DNA of 64,000 nt from UBA7672 sp030824255 (GTDB lineage Bacteria > Pseudomonadota > Alphaproteobacteria > Caulobacterales > Hyphomonadaceae). The stretch covers positions 744,001 through 808,000 of the forward strand of contig OW818686.1 of the NCBI GenBank assembly GCA_942493305.1. Direction: 5' to 3'. The translations under genes were made by a program, and so were the position numbers. Below, piece by piece: positions 18,601 through 25,713 of this stretch. Within the stretch, counting starts at the first letter, position 1; each line of letters starts with the position of its first letter. The notes beneath the pieces are model-generated. The model was not told the DNA's origin. It worked only from the letters and a program-made list of their open reading frames with translations, and made no database searches.

Positions 18601-20861
18601 GCGACCTGCGTGGTCGTGAGGGCGGCCATCTGGGTCGACGTGAGCGAGCCCATCTGCGTGGTGTCGAGCGAAGACAGGTTGGTGGTCGACAGAGACTTGA
18701 TCTGCGTGGCGCTGAGCGACGTCAGCTGCGTCGTCGTCAGGGCGGCAACCTGCCCGTTGTCGATGTTGGCGATCTGGGTCGTGGAGAGCGCCTTGACCTG
18801 CGTCGATGTCAGGGCGGCGACCTGCGTGTCGGCGAGGAGCCCGAAATTGGTTGAGCCGAGCGCCGTGACCTGGCCAGCCGTGAGGGCGGCGACCTGCGTC
18901 GCGCCGAGCGCGGCGACGTTGGTGGCTTCGAGCGAGGCGACTTGCGACGTTGTAAGCGAAGCCACCTGCGTAGTCGTGAGCGCCTGGACCTGCGTGTCGG
19001 CGAAGGCGACGAGGCTGGTGGTTGTAAGCGACTGGATCTGAGCGGTCGTCATCGCGGAGACTTGCGAGGCGGTGAGCGCGCCAACAGCCGTTTCATTTAG
19101 GCCGCGGACCTGCGTCGTGACCAGGGCGGCGATCTGCGTCGTCGTGAGATCGGCAATGTCCTGGGCTTCGAGAGAGCCAAGCTGGGTCGTGGTCAGCGCC
19201 TTGACCTGCGTAGCCGTAAGGGCGGCCGACTGGGTAGCGTCGAAGGCGCGCAGGGCTTCGGACGAGAGCTGCGTGATCTGCGAGGTCGAGAACGCGGCGG
19301 TCTGGGTGGTGGTGAGGCCGCCAATGTTGGTTTCGCTCAGCGCCGCGACCTGCGTGTTCGACAGGCGGCCAAGTTGCGTGACCGTCAGCGCGCCCATCTG
19401 CGTTTCCGAGAGGGCATTGAGGTTCGTGGTCGACAGCGACTGGATCTGCGTCGTCGCAAAAGCCTGCATCTGCGTGGCTGCCAGATCGCCGATAGCGGTG
19501 GCGGTCAGCGCGCCAACCTGCGCGATGGAGAGTGAGGAAATCTGGGTCGAACCGAACTTCGCGAGATCGGGAGCCTCGAGGTTGCCGATCTGGGTCGTCG
19601 TGAACGCGCGGACCTGCGTGGCGGTCAGGGCTTCAAGTCGGGTCGAGTCGAGGCCTGCAACGGTGGTGGCTTCGAGCGAGGAAATCTGGGTCGCGTTGAG
19701 GCCGCGGACTTGCGTGGCGCTGAGCGCGTTGAGCTTCGTCGCGTCGATCGCATTGAGATTGGTGATGGAGACAGAACCGACCTGCGTCGCCGTCAGGGCG
19801 CCGATCTGGGTCGTGTCCATCGCCGTGAGAATTTCGGACGTCAGGTTGCGGATCTGCGTCGCCGAGAAGCTTGCGACCTGCGTGGTCGTGAAGGCCTGGA
19901 CTTGCGTCTCGGCAAGGCCGCCGAGCTGCGTCGATGAAAGCGACTGGGCCTGGGTATTGGTGAGGGCCGCGATCTGCGTGGTGGTGAATTCGCCGATGTC
20001 GGTCGCCGACAGGGCAGAAACCTGCGAGGTCGACAGCGAGCGGACCTGCGTGGTCGTCAGCGCGGCAGCCTGGTTGGCGTCGAGGGCAGCGAGATTCGTG
20101 GTGCTGAGAGCGCCAAGTTGCGTCGTTGTCAGCGCGGCGACCTGGGTCTCGCTAAGGCCGGAAACAAAGGTGGCATTGAGGTTCTTGACCTGCGTGGTGG
20201 TCAACGAGGCGAGCTGGCCCGCGGAGAATTCTGCAACGTCGGCGGCCTCAAGCGCACCCAGCTGCGTGCTGCTCATGGCTTGCAGGACGGTGTTCGCGAT
20301 GGCGCCGATCTGCGTGGCGTCGAACGCGGCGACCGCGTCGGTCGCGAGGCGCACCATCTGTGTGCGCGTCAGAGCGGAAGCCTGCGTGGAGGACAATTCC
20401 TGGATATCGGTAGCGGAGAAGCCGGCGACCTGCGTGGTCGACAGGTTCGTGATTTGCGTCGTCGTGAGAGCGCCGGCCTGCGTGGCGTCCAACGCTGAAA
20501 TGTTTGTCGATGAAAAGCCAGCCATCTGCGACGTGCTGAAGCCGGCGATTGCGGTCGACTCGATGCCCGTGACCTGCGCTTCCGCCAGCGATCCGAGCTG
20601 CTGCGCGCTCAGGACAAGTAGCTGGTTGGAGGAGAGGACCACGCTCGAGTTGATCGAGGGGATCTGGGTAGTCTGCAGGGAACGAACCTGCGTGGTCGAA
20701 AATTCCGAGAACTGCGTGGCGGACAGGGCCTCGATGCCTGTCGAGGTAAAGGCCCCGACCTGCGTCGTAGTCAGCGACTGGATGGACGTGGTGGAGAGGG
20801 ACTGAATGGCCGTCGTGGACAGTGCGCGAATCTGCGCAACCGAAAGAGCCGAAATCGACAT
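15696..20861 (-). CDS. giant Ser/Thr-rich octapeptide-repeat protein (unrecognised)
   Basis: From ATG 20861 the protein has about 1721 residues and consists almost entirely of about 213 consecutive eight-residue units. The consensus is [IVL]xxLTTTQ, with Ala, Ser or Gly at the second and third positions. The register shifts only near residues 75-90 and at the C-terminal end, DDFQLEAYLLGLN. There is no signal peptide, transmembrane segment, cysteine, RTX nonapeptide or autotransporter barrel. Ser plus Thr make up roughly a third of residues. The regular hydrophobic/TTQ spacing suggests a solenoid, but I cannot say whether it is beta or alpha. ATG 20861 has AGGAT ten bases upstream; in-frame upstream codons give no better start. 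I do not recognise a named family. A filamentous surface or secreted adhesin is an inference. The GT41 gene follows on the same strand. Confidence 0.85.
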   Translation of the reverse strand: MSISALSVAQIRALSTTAIQSLSTTSIQSLTTTQVGAFTSTGIEALSATQFSEFSTTQVRSLQTTQIPSINSSVVLSSNQLLVLSAQQLGSLAEAQVTGIESTAIAGFSTSQMAGFSSTNISALDATQAGALTTTQITNLSTTQVAGFSATDIQELSSTQASALTRTQMVRLATDAVAAFDATQIGAIANTVLQAMSSTQLGALEAADVAEFSAGQLASLTTTQVKNLNATFVSGLSETQVAALTTTQLGALSTTNLAALDANQAAALTTTQVRSLSTSQVSALSATDIGEFTTTQIAALTNTQAQSLSSTQLGGLAETQVQAFTTTQVASFSATQIRNLTSEILTAMDTTQIGALTATQVGSVSITNLNAIDATKLNALSATQVRGLNATQISSLEATTVAGLDSTRLEALTATQVRAFTTTQIGNLEAPDLAKFGSTQISSLSIAQVGALTATAIGDLAATQMQAFATTQIQSLSTTNLNALSETQMGALTVTQLGRLSNTQVAALSETNIGGLTTTQTAAFSTSQITQLSSEALRAFDATQSAALTATQVKALTTTQLGSLEAQDIADLTTTQIAALVTTQVRGLNETAVGALTASQVSAMTTAQIQSLTTTSLVAFADTQVQALTTTQVASLTTSQVASLEATNVAALGATQVAALTAGQVTALGSTNFGLLADTQVAALTSTQVKALSTTQIANIDNGQVAALTTTQLTSLSATQIKSLSTTNLSSLDTTQMGSLTSTQMAALTTTQVAGLASGDMSELTTTQLQALTTSQISNIATEALSALDGTQVASFRASQIAGLTVTQFGALDANDMAEFTTTQLVALNTTQLAGLSSTNAAAMTTTQVASLTSTQIKSLTETAIAAFDQTQVEALTVTQIKSLTATQLSNLEAADVAEFTTTQIGALQNTQLIALTSTNMANLAETQIAAISAVGVKAISNTNFAALAETQLGALTTTHIASLTTSQLQALDSTKFMAFTETQLGALTTTQVGAISETNLSALEASQVNALSTTQLQRLTTAQLNGLSTTDMAEFSATQIASLSTTQVRGLSETNIGALADTQVAALTTTQLASVGTTTLSAFDSTQVGTMTTTQVRSLSGTQLAGLSAADTAEFTTDQLEALTSTQARSLTATNLADLAETQIQAFSTTSLRAMTTGNIAALAETQIAALTADQAAALTAPQLNALSSTKFGSFVETQLAALTTTQVAGLTTTNLTSLDTTQLAALANTQVAALTASQVSALSTTNVSGFTETQVGALTSTQIKALSTTNLSALDQTQVSALSTTQITQLTSTQAAALTATDITELSADQIGAFSSTQLSRLTTDAVVALDQTQIAGFSTAQLQALTTTQLGALEAADMAEFTETQVASLTGTQVRALTTTAVAALAETQIAALTTAQVQSLSSTSLSDLDATQVAAMTTTQVRAITTAQIAALSTTDVTEFSTDQVAAFTVTQLGALNSTKFSAMTEAQIAAMTLQQVQSISATNLSSLGLTQIASLGATQIGGLTNTQLSGLSVTSLSALDGTQFAELSTTQVKAFSATQIAGLEATDIAEMTNTQLDALTTTQVAALTSTNVASLSDSQVAAFNVTQIGRLSNAVVHAFDQTQLSALADTQVRAFSTSQIAALDETDLDEFSATQVAALSTSQVRAITTTVIGAISSASFAAFDTTQLSQLQVTQIDQLSTTNLSSLSSTQLGAFTSTQVASFDDFQLEAYLLGLN

Positions 20862-21267
20862 GGCCGGACCATCCTGGTCGTAGTGCAAAGTCGACATTCG
20901 GTCGACGCGCAGAACTGTAGCGGCCGGATAGCCGACCCCCACGCTGGCACTTTTCGCATTGAATGGTTTCTATTCGGTTTCCGGCAAATTTTGCCGATTC
21001 ACCTTGAGTCACAACGGGTTGCGCGGGTTAACGCGCCTGCAGACGTGGCGCTGTTTTCAACATTAAAAACGGCTTGATGGGCGCCTGCGCACGAGGCCAA
21101 ACATATCGATTTGCTGGCGAAACGCATTGCCCCTTGGCTGCGCGCGGGGGTGATTAGGAAGTTGGCAATCTTCCCTACATTGCCGCCGGCCTCGCGTGTT
21201 CGCCTGGCTGCATCTCGACTCTTTGTGTGCGCAGTGATGAGGTCCGCGCGAGGTGGCGGAGGGAATT
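20862..21267. other. divergent intergenic region between repeat protein and amidase genes
   Basis: This 406-base gap must hold the promoters of two divergent genes. It contains the CGGCAAA palindrome listed separately, paired GTCGAC hexamers at about 20891-20907, and the inverted repeat GCGCG-GGTTAA-CGCGC at 21021-21036. I see no convincing -10/-35 pair and no full CtrA site. No coding frame in it has a Shine-Dalgarno site or family resemblance. Confidence 0.5.
20982..20996. promoter_or_regulatory. CGGCAAA-T-TTTGCCG palindrome (ftr/FlbD-like candidate)
   Basis: This is a perfect inverted repeat with seven-base arms and one central base, 121 bases upstream of the repeat-protein start. It resembles CGGCA-type sites seen here near flagellar genes: CGGCA-N5-TGCCG at 52208 and CCCGGCAAAA at 32777. 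From memory, the Caulobacter FlbD (ftr) element also contains CCCGGCA. A role in regulation is inference. Confidence 0.35.
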
Positions 21268-22851
21268 ATGCGAACTTTTTTTCTGGCGGCGGCGATGCTT
21301 GCGATCACAGCAGCGTGTGAGCCGCAGACAACGACTGCGCCGGCGCCCGATGCAGGTTCGCTCGTCGTCGAGCCGCGCTCGCTCGAAGCGATTGCGGCGG
21401 ATATCCGCGCTGGCAAGACGACGTCAGTCGCCGTGACGCAGGCTTTTCTCGACAGGATCGCGGCGGTGGACGATGCGGGGCCGACCTTGAATGCCGTCCT
21501 GACGATCAATCCCGATGCACTGGCGGATGCGCGGAAGCTGGACGCGGAGATGGCGGCGGGGAACTCGCGCGGGGCGCTGCACGGCGTGCCGATACTGCTG
21601 AAGGACAATATCGAGACGCTGGGCCCGATGGCGACGACGGCGGGCTCGCTGGCGTTGCAGGACAATGTGACGGGGCGGGATGCGCCGCTGGTGGCGCGAT
21701 TGCGCGCGGCGGGGGCAGTGATCCTCGGCAAGACCAATCTCAGCGAGTGGGCCAATTTCCGCTCCAACGGGTCGACTTCGGGCTGGAGCGCGGTGGGCGG
21801 GCAGACGAAGAACCCGCATGTGCTGGACAGGAATCCTTGCGGATCGTCGTCCGGGTCAGGGTCTGCGATGGCGGCGGGGTTGGCTGCGGCGACTGTGGGG
21901 ACGGAGACGGACGGATCGATTGTGTGCCCGGCCTCGGCGAATGGCGTGGTGGGGCTGAAGCCGACAGTGGGGCTGGTTGCGCGCACGCATATCGTGCCGA
22001 TCAGCGCGACGCAGGACACGGCTGGACCTATGACGCTGACCGTGGCGGACGCAGCCCTGATGCTTACGGTGATGGCGGGGACGGACCCAAGTGATCCTGC
22101 AACGGCGGAAGCCGATACGCGTAAGCAGGACTACACCAAGGCGCTCGACCCCAACGCGCTGCAGGGCAAGCGGATCGGCGTCGCGAGATTCCTGGCCGGC
22201 TATCACGGCCCGACTGATGCAGCTTTCGAACAGGCGCTGGACGAGCTGAAGGCGGCCGGGGCGGAGCTGGTGGACCTCACGGCGTTTCCGGCGCGTGGGC
22301 AGATGGGCGGGGCAGAGTTCACGATCCTGCTGGCGGAGTTCAAGGCGGGACTGAATGCCTATCTCGCGACCACGCCGGAGGCGGTGAAATCGCGAACGCT
22401 GGATGATGTCATTGCGTTCAACGCCGCGACGGCCGCTGAAATGGAGTTCTTCAATCAGGACCTGTTCGAGGAAGCGGCAAAGGCCCCTGCCCTGACCGAC
22501 AAGGCGTATCTCGACGCCAAAGCTCTGGCGGCGCGCCTGTCGCGCGAGGACGGCATCGACAAGTTCCTCGCCGACAACGCTATCATCGCCATTGTCGCGC
22601 CGACGGGCGGACCGGCCTGGACCACGGACCTTGTGACGGGCGACCACTTCCTCGGATCGGCGTCAGGCCTGGCGGCGGTGGCGGGCTATCCGCACATCAC
22701 CGTGCCGATGGGCGATGTGCGGGATCTGCCGGTCGGGCTGTCCTTCTTTGGCGCGGCGTGGTCCGAGGAGACGCTGATCGGGCTTGCCTTCGCTTACGAG
22801 CAGCGGACGAAGGCGCGGAAGACGCCGGAGTTCCTGCCGCGTTCGCCGTGA
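21268..22851 (+). CDS. amidase-signature lipoprotein
   Basis: This 527-residue protein has a lipoprotein signal, MRTFFLAAAMLAITAAC (lipobox ITAAC). It is followed by an amidase-signature enzyme: ILLKDNIET holds the catalytic Lys (near residue 112), NPCGSSSGSGSAMAAG the cis-Ser, and GTETDGSIVCPASANG the nucleophile region. The family hydrolyses amide bonds through a Ser-Ser-Lys triad; many envelope members act on small amides or glutamyl/aspartyl amides. ATG 21268 has the strong Shine-Dalgarno GGAGGGA just upstream. It stands alone on the plus strand, divergent from the repeat-protein gene. Substrate unknown. Confidence 0.88.
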   Translation: MRTFFLAAAMLAITAACEPQTTTAPAPDAGSLVVEPRSLEAIAADIRAGKTTSVAVTQAFLDRIAAVDDAGPTLNAVLTINPDALADARKLDAEMAAGNSRGALHGVPILLKDNIETLGPMATTAGSLALQDNVTGRDAPLVARLRAAGAVILGKTNLSEWANFRSNGSTSGWSAVGGQTKNPHVLDRNPCGSSSGSGSAMAAGLAAATVGTETDGSIVCPASANGVVGLKPTVGLVARTHIVPISATQDTAGPMTLTVADAALMLTVMAGTDPSDPATAEADTRKQDYTKALDPNALQGKRIGVARFLAGYHGPTDAAFEQALDELKAAGAELVDLTAFPARGQMGGAEFTILLAEFKAGLNAYLATTPEAVKSRTLDDVIAFNAATAAEMEFFNQDLFEEAAKAPALTDKAYLDAKALAARLSREDGIDKFLADNAIIAIVAPTGGPAWTTDLVTGDHFLGSASGLAAVAGYPHITVPMGDVRDLPVGLSFFGAAWSEETLIGLAFAYEQRTKARKTPEFLPRSP

Positions 22852-22920
22852 GGGTGGAACCTGAAGCCGATCCAGGCGTATCTTGCCCTTGGGCGCCGGG
22901 GACTTCAGAGAGAGCCAGAT

Positions 22921-23307
22921 ATGAAGCTGCACCTTCTTGTCGCCCTCGCCGCGCTTGGAGCGTCGGCATGTTCATCCATGCCATCGCTTCCGACCGGAGC
23001 GCCTGAGCCTTCCGGCTTTACCGAAGAGGCCATGTCCGGCGGGCGCGTTCGCATCGTCTATGAAGCGCCGAGCGCGGACGTGACCAAGAAGGTCGTGGGA
23101 GAGCGCACACTGGCGCGCGCAGCGCAGGTCACGCTCGACAAGGGCAATGAGTGGTTCGAGATCGCCAGCAAGGTCGACGGCAAGATGGGCGACAGGAACA
23201 ACCAGACGCTGGTGATCGTCATGGGCAAGGGCGAGGCGCTGGCAGGCGGGCCGAAGCAGTATAATGCGAAGTCCACGCTGGCGTCGCTCAGGGGCAAGAC
23301 GAGCTAG
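22921..23307 (+). CDS. small lipoprotein (CC0125/CC1285-like)
   Basis: This 128-residue protein has the signal MKLHLLVALAALGASAC (lipobox ASAC). The central RTLARAAQVTLDKGNEWFEI resembles the CC0125/CC1285 family of short alphaproteobacterial lipoproteins, in which this LxRAAxLTLxxGxxWF block is the main conserved feature. Its function is unknown. It lies 69 bases downstream of the amidase gene, so it may be read from the same transcript, and it is followed by a strong terminator-like hairpin. Confidence 0.7.
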   Translation: MKLHLLVALAALGASACSSMPSLPTGAPEPSGFTEEAMSGGRVRIVYEAPSADVTKKVVGERTLARAAQVTLDKGNEWFEIASKVDGKMGDRNNQTLVIVMGKGEALAGGPKQYNAKSTLASLRGKTS

Positions 23308-23616
23308 CGAGGCCTGCGGCAAAATTGCCCGCCGGCGTTCCCGTCTCCGGGCGGGTTTGCCGTAGCGCGGCAAGGAAGCCGTGCTGCAGGGACGCCAAAT
23401 CCATGAATAGCGGCGGGTTTGATTGATGCGGCCCAGCTGGCCTGCGGATGACAGCCTTGATGCAGCTCAAAGTGGTCTGAATTTAATCCCGGCCCGATCA
23501 CGGCTCTTTGTGCCTGTCCCTGCCCCGGGGTGCTTCGCAGACGGTGGGGGGATGGGTTAAGGCAGGGCAGGATCGGCGGACAACGCCGGCGAATTGACCC
23601 ACGGGGAGTGACCAGA
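23308..23616 (+). other. intergenic region with terminator, upstream of lipoprotein gene
   Basis: After the hairpin at 23317-23362 this 309-base gap holds no supportable gene. A GGGGAG sequence about 15 bases before 23617 is the likely ribosome site. The promoter of the downstream lipoprotein gene should be here, but no clear consensus is visible. Confidence 0.4.
23317..23362 (+). terminator. nested hairpin terminator
   Basis: The outer stem CGGCAAA/TTTGCCG and inner stem CCCGCC/GGCGGG are nested. The hairpin begins nine bases after the stop of the small lipoprotein gene. The T tract is only three bases and lies within the stem, so termination efficiency is uncertain. Confidence 0.6.
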
Positions 23617-24426
23617 ATGTCTATTTCCAAAAGCACGCTTATGGCGGCTGCCGCGCTTATGGCGCTGGGCGCCTGCGCCACGACAGCGTCTCAGGATTCC
23701 GGCGGCCAGATGGCGGCTGCAAGCAAGAGCGTCCTTGATACGGCAATCGAGGCGGCTGGCGGTGAAGCGGCCCTCGGCAAGGTGCAGGAAGTGTTCTTCA
23801 CCGGCGCGGCGAAGGTGACCGCCGACGGCAAGGTCGCGGAAGAAAGCGCCGCCATCCTCGTGCGTCCTTTCGATTTCCTGCGTGTAACGACCTGGGCCAA
23901 GGGCAAGGAAGAGAAAACCTCCAACACTGTTCAGGCCGAACAGGGCAAGGCGTGGGACGTGAACCGCGTGACCTGGGTTCCGAAGGAGCCCGCCGGCGCC
24001 AAGTTCCAGAACGAACAGCTGGGCCTCTACAGCCTGATGCTGCTGACGCCGCTGAAGGCCGATGGCGCGACCGTGACGGACCAGCCAGCCGCGGCCGATG
24101 GCACGCGCACCGTGAAAGTGACGCATCCGAAGGCGCAGCCGGTCGAGCTTACGATCGACGCCTCGGGCAAGCTGGTCCAGGCCAGCTATTCCGGCACCGA
24201 CCCCAAGACGGGCGCTGCGATCTCCGAGGTCTACAAATTCTCGGGCGAGATCGCCAGCAATGGCGTGAAGTGGCCGAAATCGATCAAGGTCGAGCGCAAT
24301 GGCGCGGCTGCCTACGAAATCGAGCTGGCGTCGTTCGAGGCCCTGCCGGCCAAGACCGTGCGTCCGCTGCTGCAGGCCATGCAGTATGAGACGGGCGGCC
24401 CGCCGAGCGGCGACGACGCGGGCTGA
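23617..24426 (+). CDS. outer-membrane lipoprotein, LolA/LppX-like fold suspected
   Basis: This 269-residue protein has a lipoprotein signal ending LMALGAC (lipobox near residue 20). The mature protein starts with a helical segment, DTAIEAAGGEAALGKVQEV, and then alternating beta-rich stretches. That pattern is common in periplasmic lipid-handling or outer-membrane lipoproteins with an incomplete barrel. I do not recognise a specific family. ATG 23617 is chosen for its signal peptide and the upstream purine-rich site. The gene is followed after 93 bases by the vWA gene in the same direction, without obvious functional linkage. Confidence 0.6.
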   Translation: MSISKSTLMAAAALMALGACATTASQDSGGQMAAASKSVLDTAIEAAGGEAALGKVQEVFFTGAAKVTADGKVAEESAAILVRPFDFLRVTTWAKGKEEKTSNTVQAEQGKAWDVNRVTWVPKEPAGAKFQNEQLGLYSLMLLTPLKADGATVTDQPAAADGTRTVKVTHPKAQPVELTIDASGKLVQASYSGTDPKTGAAISEVYKFSGEIASNGVKWPKSIKVERNGAAAYEIELASFEALPAKTVRPLLQAMQYETGGPPSGDDAG

Positions 24427-24519
24427 TCCGGGTCTTAGCGTTTCCAGACCCCTTTGCCCTTGAGGCGGCTTCCGGCTAGGTTGATCCCCTGCCCGCCGGA
24501 AGCCGCCCAAGAGGCCCCC

Positions 24520-25713
24520 ATGTTCCAGCATTTTTTCCATGAGCTACGCGCCGCAAAGGTGCCTGTCACGCTCAAGGAATACCTCACCCTGCTCGAGGCG
24601 ATGGACAAGGGCGTTGTCGGCGGCGACGGCGGCAATGAAGTGCAGGACTTTTACTATCTCTCGCGCGCGGCGCTCGTGAAAGACGAGAAGCACCTTGATC
24701 GCTTCGACAAGGTGTTCGGTCACGTCTTCAAGGGTCTCGACAGTTTTTCCGACGGCGTGGACATCCACCAGTTCCCCGAGGAGTGGCTGAAGAAGCTGTC
24801 CGAGAAATTCCTCTCTGACGACGAGAAGAAAATGATCGAGGCCATGGGCGGCTGGGACAAGCTCATGGAGACGCTCAAGGAGCGGATGGCCGAACAGAAG
24901 AAACGCCATGAAGGCGGTAACAAGATGATCGGGACGGCCGGGACATCTCCGTACGGCGCTTATGGCTACAATCCCGAGGGTGTGCGGATCGGCCAGAAGG
25001 AATCCCGCCATCAGCGGGCAGTGAAGGTGTGGGACAAGCGTGAGTTCAAGAACCTCGACGACGGGGTGGAGATCGGCACGCGCAACCTCAAGGTGGCGTT
25101 GCGCCGCCTGCGGAAATGGGCGCGCGACGGGGCCGAGGAAGAGCTCGATCTCGACGCCACGATCAGGAAGACCGCCAAGGAAGGTTATATCGACGTGGTG
25201 ATGCGGCCGGAGCGCCGCAACGCCGTGAAAGTGCTGATGTTCCTCGACATCGGTGGCTCGATGGACCCGCACGTGAAGGCCTGCGAGGAGCTGTTCTCGG
25301 CGGCGCGGACGGAGTTCAAGAACCTTGAGTTCTTTTACTTCCACAACTGCATTTACGAGGGCGTGTGGAAGGACAATCGCCGGCGCGGCGTGAACAAGAT
25401 CTCGACATGGGATGTGCTGCATCGCTTCCCGGCCGATTACAAAGTGATCGTCGTGGGGGACGCTTCGATGAGCCCCTACGAGATCACCTATCCGGGCGGC
25501 TCCGTCGAGCACTGGAACGAAGAACCGGGCGCGGTCTGGCTGCAGCGCTTCGTTGATGTCTATCCGCACCTCGTCTGGCTGAACCCGACGCATCCCACGG
25601 GATGGGAGTATTCGGGATCGACCGATGTGATCCGCCAGATCATCGGCCCGCAGCGGATGTTCCCGATGACCGTTAAGGGCGTCGAGGAAGCCACGCGCGA
25701 GCTGGGGCGGTAG
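24520..25713 (+). CDS. CoxE-like von Willebrand factor A domain protein
   Basis: This 397-residue soluble protein starts MFQHFFHELRAAKVPVTLKEYLTLLEAM, the typical start of CoxE-type vWA proteins. It has a charged helical middle and a vWA domain in the last 170 residues. The metal-ion-dependent adhesion motif is FLDIGGSMDPH (DxGxS, near residue 242). These proteins work with a MoxR-type AAA ATPase in assembling or activating protein complexes. A MoxR ATPase of the matching type is in this window at 55466 and not beside this gene. The reading frame is open 22 codons upstream; ATG 24520 gives the conserved N-terminus. Confidence 0.88.
   Translation: MFQHFFHELRAAKVPVTLKEYLTLLEAMDKGVVGGDGGNEVQDFYYLSRAALVKDEKHLDRFDKVFGHVFKGLDSFSDGVDIHQFPEEWLKKLSEKFLSDDEKKMIEAMGGWDKLMETLKERMAEQKKRHEGGNKMIGTAGTSPYGAYGYNPEGVRIGQKESRHQRAVKVWDKREFKNLDDGVEIGTRNLKVALRRLRKWARDGAEEELDLDATIRKTAKEGYIDVVMRPERRNAVKVLMFLDIGGSMDPHVKACEELFSAARTEFKNLEFFYFHNCIYEGVWKDNRRRGVNKISTWDVLHRFPADYKVIVVGDASMSPYEITYPGGSVEHWNEEPGAVWLQRFVDVYPHLVWLNPTHPTGWEYSGSTDVIRQIIGPQRMFPMTVKGVEEATRELGR

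Noticed and set aside
15603..20805. Three long open frames on the plus strand across the octad repeat gene (15603-17294, 17380-19041, 19072-20805)
   Set aside because: The 24-bp repeat is a multiple of three, so a stop-free register in one repeat stays open in all. The products are low-complexity Arg/Gly- or Cys/Val-rich and have no ribosome sites.
15696..20861. CRISPR array or non-coding satellite
   Set aside because: Repeats are contiguous 24-bp coding units without spacers, and only one frame gives conserved hydrophobic spacing.
15696..20861. RTX toxin, autotransporter or ice-nucleation protein
   Set aside because: No GGxGxD nonapeptides, no barrel domain, no signal peptide, and the octad does not match AGYGSTxT.
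20951..20960. TGGCAC at 20945 as a sigma54 promoter for the amidase or repeat gene
   Set aside because: The -24-like TGGCAC is followed by GC at the wrong distance (GG-N8-GC) and faces away from the repeat gene.
23317..23329. CGGCAAAATTGCC as another FlbD-like site
   Set aside because: It is part of a nested terminator hairpin right after a stop codon, and it shows that CGGCAA palindromes are not specific to flagellar promoters.
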